Of a stretch of DNA of 64,000 nucleotides, positions 10,701 through 19,586 are shown one piece after another. The stretch lies in assembly GCF_000147695.2 (NCBI RefSeq), contig NC_015958.1:660501-724500 (forward strand). Reading direction: 5' to 3'. The notes below the pieces were generated by a model. It worked only from the letters and a program-made list of their open reading frames with translations. It ran no database searches and was not told the origin of the DNA. Source of the stretch: Thermoanaerobacter wiegelii Rt8.B1 (GTDB lineage Bacteria > Bacillota > Thermoanaerobacteria > Thermoanaerobacterales > Thermoanaerobacteraceae). Numbering within the stretch: the stretch's first letter is position 1; each line of letters starts with the position of its first letter. The position numbers were made by a program, and so were the translations under genes.

Positions 10701-10930
10701 TTTGAGATAACTTGTAGCATTATTATACTGTAAAGTTAATGTGGGACAGGCTTTCGTCCTCCATGCGGCTTGACCGCTCTTTTAAGTGTGGTCCCTACAC
10801 CAGATTTGCCTTTTCTTACGCGAAATCTGCTTTGTCATATATAAGCCCCTGGCAGCAGAGGATTCAGGCTTATATATTAAGAGCTAATTGCGAGGTTGCT
10901 ACATAATCTGGTTGCTAGGGTTATCTCAAA
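10701..10930 (+). ncRNA. Candidate IS110 bridge RNA region
   Basis: A 230-nt stretch just upstream of the IS110 transposase is closed by an 11-bp inverted repeat (TTTGAGATAAC 10701-10711 with GTTATCTCAAA 10920-10930). Inside are several hairpins: GCGG/CCGC near 10765-10777, CAGATTT/AAATCTG (10801-10829), and an 11-bp stem ATATATAAGCC/GGCTTATATAT (10837-10877) around a 19-nt loop. IS110-group elements encode a bridge RNA in the non-coding left end, and the position and loop-bearing stems fit. The exact ends and guide loops are not determined. Confidence 0.5.
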
Positions 10931-10976
10931 TTAACTTTTACTTACTTTATCACTTTTGAAAGGAGGTGTAACAATC

Positions 10977-12235
10977 TTGAATAAGCTTTTTGTTGGTATG
11001 GATGTAAGCCTGAATGATGTCAAGGTTCATATTCTCGACCAGGAGGGTAATGATGCTTCCTCTCGTTTTTCTGTAGAAAATAACCCTCATGGTTGTGATG
11101 TTATAGTATCACGTATCTTGGAGTGTTGTAATAAATACAATATCCAAAAGGTCTTTATTGGTTTGGAATCTACCTCAGTCTATGGCTGGCACCTCCAGTA
11201 TTATTTGGCTGATCATTTTGCTCTTAAGCCTTATCAACCTTCTATTACTACTTTTAATGCTAATATTATTAATGCTTTTAAAAAGTCTCTCGGCAATTTG
11301 CCTAAAAATGACTGGATGGATGCCTTTGCTATTGCTGAAAAACTGAGATTCGGTAGACTCCCTAAATCTTGTTCTGTAGATTTTAGATATCTTGCTCTCC
11401 AGAGGCTTACTCGCCATCGCTTTCACATTGTTAATAGTATTGTTAGAGAAAAAATTATTTACTCAGCAATTTGTTCCTTAAGTTTAGCGGTTTGTGCCAA
11501 AATAAAGTCTTTAGTAATAATTTTGGAGCAACTGCTACTGAAATGTTTAATGAGTTTTTCACCCTTGATGATATTGCGGCTCGACCGCTTGATGAGCTTG
11601 CCGGCTTTTTGGTTGATAAGAGTAAAGATCGCTTTGATGATCCAGAAGCTACAGCTAAATTGCTTCAAGAGGCTGTTCGCAAGTCTTATAGAATTAATGC
11701 TACTGTAGATGATTCTTTAAACTTTGTTATCAAGTCTTGCTTTGATAATCTACAGTCCCTTGAAAAACAGAAGAAAGCTGTAGAAAAAGCCATTATTAAT
11801 GAGGTAAAAGGATTTAACAATGAATTTCTTTGTCTTACATCAGTAAAAGGTATTGGCCCAACCATCGCAGCCGGCTTAATATCTGAGATAGGCGGAATTT
11901 CAAGGTTTGATAATGATAATGCCCTTGCAAAGTTTTCCGGCCTTTATTGGTCAGAATACCAGTCTGCTGATTTTAAAGCGGAGGACACATATCTCAAGCG
12001 TACTGGTAATGAGTATCTCAGATATTATTTTATTCAAGCAGCTGACCAACTCAGGAAGTATTTACCTGAGTTCTCACAATACTATGCTCGCAAATTTAAA
12101 GAAAGCAAAACTCACAAGCATAAACGTGCTCTTGTATTGACTGCACGTAAAACTGTAAGGTTAGTCTTCGCTCTGCTGCGCGAAGAAAAACTTTATAAAT
12201 CCCCAATAATGAAAGGAGATGATTGTATAAGTTAA
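10977..12235 (+). pseudogene. IS110 family transposase, one frameshift
   Basis: The start is TTG 10977 after AAAGGAGGTG (10959-10968). The N-terminal DEDD domain opens with LFVGMDVSLNDVKVHILD, and the first frame runs through RHRFHIVNSIVRE. There the frame is lost at a run of six A (11449-11454); one more A restores the expected continuation. The rest is encoded in the frame of 11471-12235, including the Transposase_20 region SVKGIGPTIAAGLISEIGG (about 11840-11900) and TGNEYLRYYFIQAADQLRKY. The gene is otherwise full length. Possibilities are a true one-base loss, a sequencing undercall, or slippage on the A-run. IS110 transposases do not normally use frameshifting. Confidence 0.85.
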
Positions 12236-12527
12236 CATATTATCCCATAACCATATTTTACATTAATTTCCATCAGCTTATTGCGTGATGGTTAGCTTTG
12301 CTATGCCCTTTTTTAGGTTATTTTATTAAATTTTTTTTGAATTTTTTTTATCACCCTCTTGACATATTACCGAAATACTTTCATGCTATTAACACAATAT
12401 GTGAAATATAAAAATTTGTTAGTGGAAATTTAAAAAGTGTCACCATATGAAGTTATGTCATATTATGTAGTAGGTCTGAAAAGACCTCCATATAAAAAGG
12501 TTGAAGCTTGAAAGGAGGAAAATATTT

Positions 12528-12638
12528 ATGCCAGTAGATAAAAGCGGAGCAGGATTTGGGTGGTTTTGGATTATAATCATAATACTTTTAATCCTCTTGT
12601 TTGTTCCAGGTTTCATTGTTGAAGAACCAAAGGCTTGA
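12528..12638 (+). CDS. 36-aa hydrophobic protein, YjcZ-like
   Basis: MPVDKSGAGFGWFW opens a 36-residue protein with a single TM helix (about 12-30) and a short acidic tail. The start is strongly supported by AAAGGAGGAAA at 12511-12521. The Gly-rich start followed by an Ile/Leu-rich helix recalls the YjcZ sporulation family of tiny proteins, but the similarity is only in general character. A paralogue lies at 22190. The next gene encodes another small hydrophobic protein 34 bp downstream, so the two form a small operon. Confidence 0.72.
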   Translation: MPVDKSGAGFGWFWIIIIILLILLFVPGFIVEEPKA

Positions 12639-12672
12639 TTAGGTGTTAAAAATTGCTTAAAGGGGGATCAAT

Positions 12673-12858
12673 ATGGCAGGAACAAGTTCAGTTTTTGGCG
12701 AAAGCAATTTGTTGTTTTTCTTCTTGATACTTGTATTAGCGCTTGGTGGAGGCTGGCTTAATGTAACATGGTCTTTAGAGACATTGCTGTTCTTTTTCAT
12801 ACTCCTTGTAATAATAATGGATGGCGGATTAGGCTGGTTTTTCAATGAACTCAAGTAA
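12673..12858 (+). CDS. 61-aa 'LLFFF' double-repeat membrane protein
   Basis: 61 residues made of two similar hydrophobic units, ESNLLFFFLILVLALGGG and LETLLFFFILLVIIMDGG. Each is a TM segment beginning LLFFF and ending in Gly-rich or acidic residues; the protein should be a membrane hairpin. The start is supported by AAGGGGGATC. A paralogue with the same two-unit design is at 18055. Short proteins with an LLFFF core are common in spore-forming Firmicutes, usually unannotated. A sporulation role is inferred from the company of YjcZ-like proteins. Confidence 0.68.
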   Translation: MAGTSSVFGESNLLFFFLILVLALGGGWLNVTWSLETLLFFFILLVIIMDGGLGWFFNELK

Positions 12859-12865
12859 TTTTAAA

Positions 12866-12896
12866 GGGCTCTATCCTGCGATAGAGCCCTGTTTAC
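12866..12896 (+). terminator. Terminator that is the insertion site of intron copy 1
   Basis: GGGCTCTATC (12866-12875) pairs with GATAGAGCCC (12880-12889), followed by TGTTTAC and then the intron 5' end GTGCG. Insertion just past a terminator stem is the known preference of group IIC introns. Confidence 0.85.
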
Positions 12897-13782
12897 GTGC
12901 GCCCGGCATGGGCGATAACTAGGCGGTGAAAGTCCGCTGTGGGCTTGGTAGTGGGAACCACTAGCCAAGAGCAAGGGTGTCCATCGTGAGGTGGAATCTG
13001 AAGGAAGCTTAAGGCAAAATCTCGGTCTGATGAACAAGAACCAGATAAGAGGCTGAATTGGGATGGATGAGTTTGCGTAACAAAACGAAGTCCAACACTA
13101 CCCGAATCCCATACAGTAAATCTGGCAGATATATGAGATGAAAGTTATCGTTCTTACCCGGGGAGGTCTCAAGGATAAGTCATGGAAGTAAAATCTGAAG
13201 TGACAACCCATGCAGTGATGTATGGCTGAACCTTGAGAAGTCAGCAGAGGTCATAGTACTTATCTAGACATGAATAGATAAGGAAGGACCGAACGTTAGG
13301 AGGTTTTGGAAATCTTATGGACTCGAAAGATATGCGAAGACTGCAGACAACTCAACAAAGAGGCTATCCGTTGAATAGAGAAATGGAATTTCAAAAGACA
13401 ACGGAAGTGCATAGTATATCATCGGCGTCGGAAGATGGAAGAAACGAAGTACAAAGATATACCGGCAAGATGCTTGAAATGATAGTAGAACGAGGGAACA
13501 TGGAAGCAGCATACAAGCGCGTTGTTGCAAATAAAGGAAGCCATGGAGTCGATGGGATGGGAGTAGATGAACTTCTACCGTATCTCAAAGAAAACTGGGC
13601 AACCATAAAACAACAACTGCTGGAGGGGAAATACAAACCACAACCAGTGCGAAGAGTAGAAATTCCCAAACCTGATGGAGGAAAAAGACTACTAGGAATA
13701 CCTACAGTACTAGACAGACTAATACAACAAGCAATAGCCCAAATACTAAATAAAGTCTACAACCATACATTTTCTGATAGCA

Positions 13783-13805
13783 GTTATGTGTCATTTCTCA
13801 AATTA
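13783..13805. repeat. Left target duplication and terminal inverted repeat of the transposon
   Basis: The target duplication GTTATG is at 13783-13788. The terminal repeat TGTCATTTCTCAAATTA is at 13789-13805 and matches the right end with one mismatch. The ends are TGT...ACA. Confidence 0.92.
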
Positions 13806-13853
13806 ATTCAGCCCAAAACCGATAAAATTTTTCAGATTAAATAATCTTGTGAT

Positions 13854-13911
13854 AAAATTAATGCTAAAGGAATGTGAAAAAAATTCATCACATTCTTTTA
13901 GCATTAATTTT
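13854..13911 (+). terminator. Long hairpin at transposon left end
   Basis: AAAATTAATGCTAAA ... AATGTGA pairs with TCACATT ... TTTAGCATTAATTTT, about 23 bp with one mismatch, ending in a T-rich run. It should block read-through from the host into the transposon genes and could act in either direction. Confidence 0.7.
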
Positions 13912-13931
13912 TTAATTGGAGATGTTGTTTT

Positions 13932-14513
13932 ATGCAAATAATTTTTCATGTTGATAACATTGAAGAATATTTGCAAAGAAGTAAAGATTACAATTTTCCT
14001 GACCCACCAGACAGATGCCCTCATTCTGACTGCAAGTGCAGAGTAAAACTAAAAAAGCACGGTTTTTACTACCGTTACTATTTAGATGGACCTAACTGTG
14101 TAAAAATAGCCATAAGAAGGTATATATGCCCTGTGTGCAAAAGGACTCTTTCCTACCTCCCTGATTTCTGTATTCCTCATTTTCAGTATTCTTTCAATAT
14201 GATTGTAAAGTCTTTAAAAGAGACACTTACAAGAGAAAAAACTCTCAGTTCTTTCATAAATGACTTAAAAAGAAACTTCCCTACCATACTATTTTCAAGA
14301 CAGCATATATATTTTTACACCAAAAGGATAATGAATAATTTAAGTTTTATCATATATGGATTAAGGCAAATAGACCCTTACATAAAGTTATTCGAGGTTA
14401 GTTCTCAAAGAGAGAGGGCCAGAGAGATTTTGGACATAATAAACATTGTACCACTCTTTTCCCAACGGTTTTATGCTCATTGCCAAAAATCATTTCTGGC
14501 CCCTCTCACATAA
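13932..14513 (+). CDS. Transposon zinc-ribbon protein (DUF6431-like)
   Basis: 193 residues. An N-terminal Zn-ribbon is formed by RCPHSDCKCRV (about 35-45) and YICPVCKRTLSYLPDF (about 66-81). A basic helical region follows (residues 95-190). This kind of protein accompanies rve integrase plus ExeA-type ATPase genes in Firmicute transposons and is probably a DNA-binding helper for end or target recognition. The start ATG 13932 has GGAG 12 nt upstream. It is intact, unlike the integrase. Confidence 0.7.
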   Translation: MQIIFHVDNIEEYLQRSKDYNFPDPPDRCPHSDCKCRVKLKKHGFYYRYYLDGPNCVKIAIRRYICPVCKRTLSYLPDFCIPHFQYSFNMIVKSLKETLTREKTLSSFINDLKRNFPTILFSRQHIYFYTKRIMNNLSFIIYGLRQIDPYIKLFEVSSQRERAREILDIINIVPLFSQRFYAHCQKSFLAPLT

Positions 14514-14649
14514 TTTTAGCATTAAACATGAAAGATTTAAATAAAAATTTTGATTTTTTCTTAGCAACATAGCTTTTTCCTTTAATGTCTCCCAGATATG
14601 AGCTAAAATTACGATTAAGAAATCAAAAAAGTGAAGGGGGAACATATAA

Positions 14650-15965
14650 ATGCTTGATGAAAAAGCGAGAGAAGCTATAGCATTAAAGAGATTTTCACTG
14701 ATAAGTCCGGTGTTAAACGGACAGGTAAAAAATCAGAAAGAATATTTTGATGCTCTTTCCGATAAACCTATTGAGATACCTTATCTTGGAATGAGAAGAT
14801 ATACTCCTAAGACACTTAGAGGGTGGCTGTATCAGTATTTAAGAGGTGGTATAGAAGCGTTAAAGCCGGGTTATCGAAGTGACAGAGGCAAATACAGAAA
14901 GATAGACTTTGAACTTTCAGAGAGAATAAAGCAAAAGAAGCTTGAACATCCTGAAATGCCCAACAAACTTCTTTATGAGACATTGATAGGAGAAGGAATA
15001 ATATCACCGAATAAAGTATCCCTTTCGACATTCTATAGGTTTTTGAAAAACATTCCTGTAAAATCTCTAGATAAAGAAAAAGAGGGTAAAACAAAGAGAT
15101 TTTCCCATGAATACATCAATGAACTGTGGCAAACTGATGTCATGTATGGGCCATATATTAAAGAAGGTAAAACAAAAAGACAAACGTACCTTATTGCCAT
15201 ATATAGATGATGCTTCAAGGCTTTGTACCTATGCTCGCTTTTACTATACCCAGAATTTTTTAGCTTTAAGAGACTCATTTAAAGAGGCGGTGCTAAGAAG
15301 GGGGATACCCAAAATGCTTTACACTGACAACGGAAAGATATATAGAAGCACTCAATTGGAATATATCTGTGCTTCACTAGGCACATCTCTTATTCACGCT
15401 GAGCCTTTTTCACCTCATTCAAAAGGAAAAATAGAAAGATTCTTTCATACGGTGAGAATGAGATTCTTAAGCACAATAGATCCTACCTCCGTAAAGAGTA
15501 TAGATGAACTCAACATGATGTTTTTTAAATGGCTGGAGGAAGATTACAACAGAAAAGAACACAGCAGTATTGGCATGAGTCCTTTAGATTTTTTCATGTC
15601 ACAAATATCAAGAATAAATATGTGTAACATAGATATGTTGAATGAATGTTTTCTCATAAGAGTAAATCGTAAGGTAAATAAGGATGCTACACTTAAAGTG
15701 GAAAATATACTTTATGAAACAGAAGAAAAGTTTAAAAATAATGCACTTAGAAGTCAGATATGACCCTGAGTGGCTTAAGGATAATACACCGCTTCTACTT
15801 TATTATGAGGGCAAAAAAGTGGGGGAAGCGTATAAAGTGAACTTTCATGAGAATGCTAAAATTCCTGCTGCGTATATAAAAGGCAAAAATGACGTAAACG
15901 AAAATGAAGAAATAAGTGATTTTACCAAGCATAAAGTAATCTCTTTTAACGATATCATTGATTGA
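14650..15965 (+). pseudogene. Mu/Tn552-type DDE integrase (transposase) with two frameshifts
   Basis: The start ATG 14650 has GAAGGGGGAAC upstream. The N-terminal helix-turn-helix part (about 1-150) precedes the rve core. The first catalytic Asp is in ELWQTDVMYGP (about 15120). An extra T near 15201 shifts the frame just before IDDASRL. The second Asp (LYTDNGKIY, about 15320) and the Glu (KGKIERFFHTV, about 15425) are in the next frame. An extra A near 15750 shifts it again before VRYDPEWLKDNTPLLLYY. Removing both extra bases gives exactly 1314 nt, one 437-aa protein. Two independent insertions suggest decay rather than programmed shifting. Confidence 0.88.
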
Positions 15966-15982
15966 AAGAGAGGTGCCTTAAA

Positions 15983-16783
15983 GTGTTTACCCAATATTTT
16001 GGAATGAAATTTAATCCATTTTCTAAAGAGATAAGTGTAAACGACCTTTACATAAGTGAAGACATTGCTGAATTAAATGCCAGGTTAAAATATTTACAAG
16101 AAACAAGGGGTATAGGACTTATCGTTGGGGAGGCCGGTTCAGGTAAATCTACTGCATTAAGAAGATATGCTGAAGGCCTCAACCGTTCTACATTTAAACC
16201 ATGTTATTTCGCTTTATCTACACTTACAGTGAGAGAATTCTATCAAGCATTGGCTATGATTTTAGGCGAAACACCCTCATACAAAAAAGTAACGCTCTTT
16301 TACCAGATACAAAGAGCGATAACAGAACTTTACTATAGCCAGAAAATAACTCCTGTCATAATATTAGATGAAATACAACTGGTTTCTAATGATGTTCTTG
16401 AAGATTTGAGAATAATATTTAACTTTAATATGGATTCTCAAAACCCGTATATATTGATACTTTCAGGACAACCACACATAAGAAACAAACTAGCTCTCAA
16501 TGTAAACAGTGCACTAAGGCAAAGAATTTCTATAAAGTATGTGATGCAAGGGCTAAAAAAAGAAGAAATTCAAGATTATATAAAAACAAGAATGAAAATA
16601 GCCGGAATGATGGATGATATATTTACACCATCAGCATATGAAGCAATATATTCCCTAACAAAAGGGCTCCCAAGGATAATAAATAACCTGGTAACAGCTT
16701 CTTTACTCTATGCGTATTCTAAAAGGCTAAGAGAAATAGACGAAGAAGTAATATACCAGGCACAAAATGAAATCAGTTTATGA
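15983..16783 (+). CDS. AAA ATPase of transposon (ExeA/TnsC-like)
   Basis: 266 residues from GTG 15983, chosen because AGAGAGGTG lies 8 nt upstream and the family starts MFTxYFGMKFNPF; a TTG at 15962 is possible. Walker A GEAGSGKST is near residue 41 and Walker B VIILDEIQL near 126. An arginine-rich sensor region SALRQRISIKYVMQGL and a C-terminal lid with TKGLPRIINNL follow. In such transposons this ATPase selects the target and activates the integrase. It is intact and closely follows the integrase gene. Confidence 0.88.
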   Translation: MFTQYFGMKFNPFSKEISVNDLYISEDIAELNARLKYLQETRGIGLIVGEAGSGKSTALRRYAEGLNRSTFKPCYFALSTLTVREFYQALAMILGETPSYKKVTLFYQIQRAITELYYSQKITPVIILDEIQLVSNDVLEDLRIIFNFNMDSQNPYILILSGQPHIRNKLALNVNSALRQRISIKYVMQGLKKEEIQDYIKTRMKIAGMMDDIFTPSAYEAIYSLTKGLPRIINNLVTASLLYAYSKRLREIDEEVIYQAQNEISL

Positions 16784-16815
16784 GAGTAGCACTTTTTGTG
16801 TTACTCTCAATTTTA
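16782..16815 (+). terminator. Terminator after transposon ATPase gene
   Basis: GAGAGTAGCAC pairs with GTGTTACTCTC (one mismatch) and the tail is AATTTTATT. The stem begins inside the stop codon of the ATPase gene. Confidence 0.75.
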
Positions 16816-16978
16816 TTATATATTAATTAAATAAAATTTCAATAACAGATATTAACATATTTTGGCGGTAATGCTCTTGGAAGGTGAAAAAAATTTTTAA
16901 TCAGGCTGTAATAATTTGAGAAAAAATACTTTTATGCACTTAAAAAATGCCATTATAATTTGAAAATCTTTGGAGATT

Positions 16979-17001
16979 TAATTTGAGAATTGACAGTTAT
17001 G
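16979..17001. repeat. Right terminal inverted repeat and target duplication of the transposon
   Basis: TAATTTGAGAATTGACA (16979-16995) is the inverted match of the left end; the second GTTATG target copy is at 16996-17001. Confidence 0.92.
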
Positions 17002-18054
17002 GATTCAGACCAGGACGCAGTGCAAAAGACGCAATAAAAGCCGCAGAAGCATACATAAATGAAGGATACACATGGGTTGTAGATATGGACTTAGAAAAGT
17101 TCTTTGACAGAGTAAACCACGACATAATAATGTCCAAACTAGAAAAGCGGATAGGAGATAAAAGGGTACTAAAGTTAATACGAAGATACCTAGAATCAGG
17201 AGTAATGATAAACGGAATCAAAGTATCAACAGAAGAAGGGACACCCCAAGGAGGGCCATTAAGTCCCCTATTAGCAAACATAATGTTGGACGAACTAGAC
17301 AAAGAACTTGAGAAACGAGGGCATAAATTCTGCCGATATGCAGATGACTGCAACATATATGTAAAAAGCAGGTCTGCAGGAAACAGAGTAATGAAGAGCA
17401 TAAAGAAATTCATAGAAAGCAAATTAAAACTAAAAGTCAACGAAGCAAAAAGTGCTGTAGATAGACCATGGAGAAGAAAATTTCTTGGATTTTCATTCTA
17501 TACAAAAGAAAACGAAGTAAGAATAAGAATCCATGAAAAATCCATCAAAAGGTTTAAGGAAAAAGTAAGAGAAATAACCAATCGGAACAAGGGAATAAGC
17601 ATGGAAAACAGAATAAAAAGACTAAATCAAATAACAACAGGATGGGTCAACTATTTTGGATTAGCAGACGCGAAAAGCATAATGAAAACCCTTGACGAAT
17701 GGATAAGGCGAAGACTAAGGGCATGTATATGGAAACAATGGAAGAAGATAAAAACGAAGCATGATAACTTAGTAAAACTAGGAGTAGAAGAACAAAAAGC
17801 CTGGGAATACGCCAATACAAGGAAAGGCTACTGGAGAATATCCAATAGCCCAATCCTAAATAAGACTCTTACAAATAAATACTTTGAAAGCATAGGTTAT
17901 AAGAGTTTATCCCAAAGATATCTAATTGTACACAATTCCTAATGAACCGCCGTATACCGAACGGTACGTACGGTGGTGTGAGAGGACGCTGAATAAAATA
18001 ATTATTCAGCTCCTACTCGATTTAAAAAATTTGATGCGTGTGGAGTGATAATAT

Positions 18055-18249
18055 ATGTCTTTTTCTGGAGATACACTGCTCTTCTTTTTTGTAATTTTAA
18101 CTTTGCTGTTGGATGTAAGATTTGAGCTTGAAAGTCTACTATTTTTCTTTTTAATACTTGTAATTTTGCAGGAAGAAAAACCGCGAAAAAAAGCAAAGCG
18201 ATTTTTGTGGTCATTAACAGGCATTAATTTTGGTAACACAAATTCTTAA
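18055..18249 (+). CDS. 64-aa 'LLFFF' double-repeat membrane protein, paralogue
   Basis: Two hydrophobic units, GDTLLFFFVILTLLLDVRF and LESLLFFFLILVILQEE, repeat the design of the protein at 12673. A basic, less hydrophobic tail follows (KPRKKAKRFLWSL). The start ATG 18055 has GTGGAGTGAT upstream, in the 3' flank of intron copy 1, so before the intron arrived this gene followed the 12673 terminator by about 40 bp. The role is unknown. The repeated unit and neighbours suggest a sporulation-linked membrane protein family. Confidence 0.62.
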   Translation: MSFSGDTLLFFFVILTLLLDVRFELESLLFFFLILVILQEEKPRKKAKRFLWSLTGINFGNTNS

Positions 18250-18390
18250 AATTACGTATTATATATTAGCTAAATATGAAAAGCTTTATTTTACTACCAT
18301 TTACCTATTTGAAGGGAGGTCAAAACAGTTAAAATTGGTAGTAAAAAATGATATAATTTTAATTAGATGATGATGAATGTTATTAACTAT

Positions 18391-18970
18391 AAAAAAGGTT
18401 AAATAGCTATATGATATAAGCAGAATTACATTAATAAACTGGGAAAAGGAAGGATTAATAACCCCAGTTAGAACAGCAAAAGGAAGAAGAAGGTAGAAAA
18501 AAGAAGATATAGAGAAGTTATTAGGCATGCTGGAAGAAAAACCAAAACCTAAAGTAGTTTTGTATGCAAGAGTGTCCAAAAAGAAACAAGAAGAATATCT
18601 TAAGAATCAAATTAGAAGGCTTGAAGAATACGCTGATTCCCAAGGATGGCAGTATGAAGTCATATCCGAAATAGCAAGTGGAGTAAATGAAAATAGAAGA
18701 GGCTTATTAAAGCTTTTGAACAAGATAAAAAGAGGAGAAGTTGAAAAAGTTGTAATAGAATATCCTGATAGACTAACGAGATTTGGCTTTGAATATCTCA
18801 AATTTTTCATGGAAAGCTTTGGAGTGGAGCTTATAGTTTTAGACGGGAAAGAAGACGAAGAAGATATAAATAAAGAGCTAGCAGAGGACTTGATAGCAAT
18901 AGTAACATCTTTCGCAGCAAGAATTTACGGACAACGGGGTGGCAAAAAGCATGATAGTAATACAGGCTAA
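18391..18970 (+). pseudogene. tnpA: IS607 TnpA serine recombinase, decayed N-terminus
   Basis: The catalytic domain from 18527 on is intact: VVLYARVSKKKQEEYLKNQ carries the nucleophilic Ser, with YPDRLTRFGFEYL downstream. The upstream MerR-type HTH (ISRITLINWEKEGLITPVR) is in the same frame. It is cut by a TAG at 18494-18496 where a Tyr codon is expected, and the first helix region near 18391-18420 has further lesions. The protein cannot be made whole. An internal start at 18527 would give only the catalytic domain. Its end overlaps tnpB by 32 bp, as usual in IS607. Confidence 0.85.
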
Positions 18971-19586
18971 ACTCATTTTTCTAAACCAACAGGACAAACA
19001 AATAGTATTAGACTTAATGAGAAGATGGTCATCCTGCATGAGATTTGCATACAAAAGGCTTCTAGAAGGTTATGATAGAAAAACATTAAAAAGAGAGCTT
19101 CAAGGGATTTTTAACTTAAACTCAAGATACGTAGATGATGCAATAATGAAAGCAAGAAGCACATTAGAATCCTCTAAAGAATTAGGGAATAATCCAAAGA
19201 AAGTAATTTTTGGAGGGAAAGATTTATTTAAAAAACTTCAAAAGCGCCATATAAATGAGAAAGAATATCAAAAACTAAAAACAAAGTGGCAAGAAAGAAG
19301 AAAAGGAAACTTTTATTCAAGAGGAGATAAAAGCAAAAAAGGAAATCTCAACACAAGAATAGAAATAAAAGAAAATGGCACTTTCTTAAGGATAAATGTA
19401 GGAGAAAGAAAATATGTATATGCCAGAATAGAAGCAGGATATAAAAAGAATAAGAGAAGAGAAGAGCTCCTTCAGGAAATCGCTGAATCAAACATACCCT
19501 ACTCTGTAGAATTAAAACTCAAAAATGGCAATATATACGCCTATTTTGCTATTGAAGAAAAATATCCAGAAATAAAAATAACAAAA

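Larger units (their letters stand above)
10701..12360 (+). mobile_element. IS110-family insertion sequence (approximate limits)
   Basis: It consists of the bridge-RNA-like leader plus one frameshifted transposase gene. IS110 elements lack long terminal inverted repeats, and no uninterrupted copy of the site exists in this window, so the limits given are only the structured leader and a guess about 125 bp past the coding region. Confidence 0.45.
13789..16995 (+). mobile_element. 3.2-kb three-gene transposon (zinc-ribbon protein, DDE integrase, AAA ATPase) with TGT...ACA ends
   Basis: The limits are set by 17-bp terminal inverted repeats and by the intact intron copy 2, which shows the empty site; the target duplication is 6 bp (GTTATG). 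The cargo is a DUF6431-like zinc-ribbon protein, an rve-type integrase and an ExeA/TnsC-like AAA ATPase. This is the layout of the Mu/Tn552/Tn7 group. Further copies of the end motif occur inside the ends: TTCTCAAATTA-type repeats at about 13795 and, on the opposite strand, about 16908 share 16 of 19 bases with CAGCC at the same spacing. These are likely extra transposase sites. The integrase gene has two frameshifts, so this copy is probably immobile. Confidence 0.93.
13317..17942 (+). pseudogene. ltrA: Group II intron reverse transcriptase/maturase, split by transposon
   Basis: Codons 1-156 (13317-13788) are identical in protein sequence to the intact copy at 26171. The frame then enters the transposon and stops at 13842-13844. 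The remaining codons resume at 16996-17942 after the 6-bp duplication, including YADD (about 17338) and the maturase domain. The two halves together would make the 470-aa class C maturase. The gene is inactive as it stands, but excision of the insert would restore it exactly. Confidence 0.93.
12897..18021 (+). mobile_element. Group IIC intron copy 1, interrupted by a 3.2-kb transposon
   Basis: The 5' end GTGCG at 12897 and the 3' end CTACTCGAT at 18021 match copy 2 (25751-27662). Without the inserted transposon (3207 bp) and its 6-bp target duplication the intron is 1912 bp, exactly the length of copy 2. The ribozyme 5' part is 12897-13310. Domains V/VI are at about 17945-18021, with a CCGCCG domain V strand (CGC triad, as in class C). 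The interrupted maturase gene lies between. The intron RNA is now far longer, and splicing in cis is doubtful. Confidence 0.93.

Noticed and set aside
11449-11454. Programmed -1 frameshifting in the IS110 transposase
   Set aside because: The codon phase does not form a canonical slippery heptamer and IS110 transposases are normally one frame; kept only as a possibility next to deletion or sequencing error.
13315-13530. Minus-strand ORFs inside the intron maturase (also 26169-26384, 26245-26523, 26638-27081)
   Set aside because: Shadow frames of the reverse transcriptase gene, present identically in both copies; no ribosome site and no family features.
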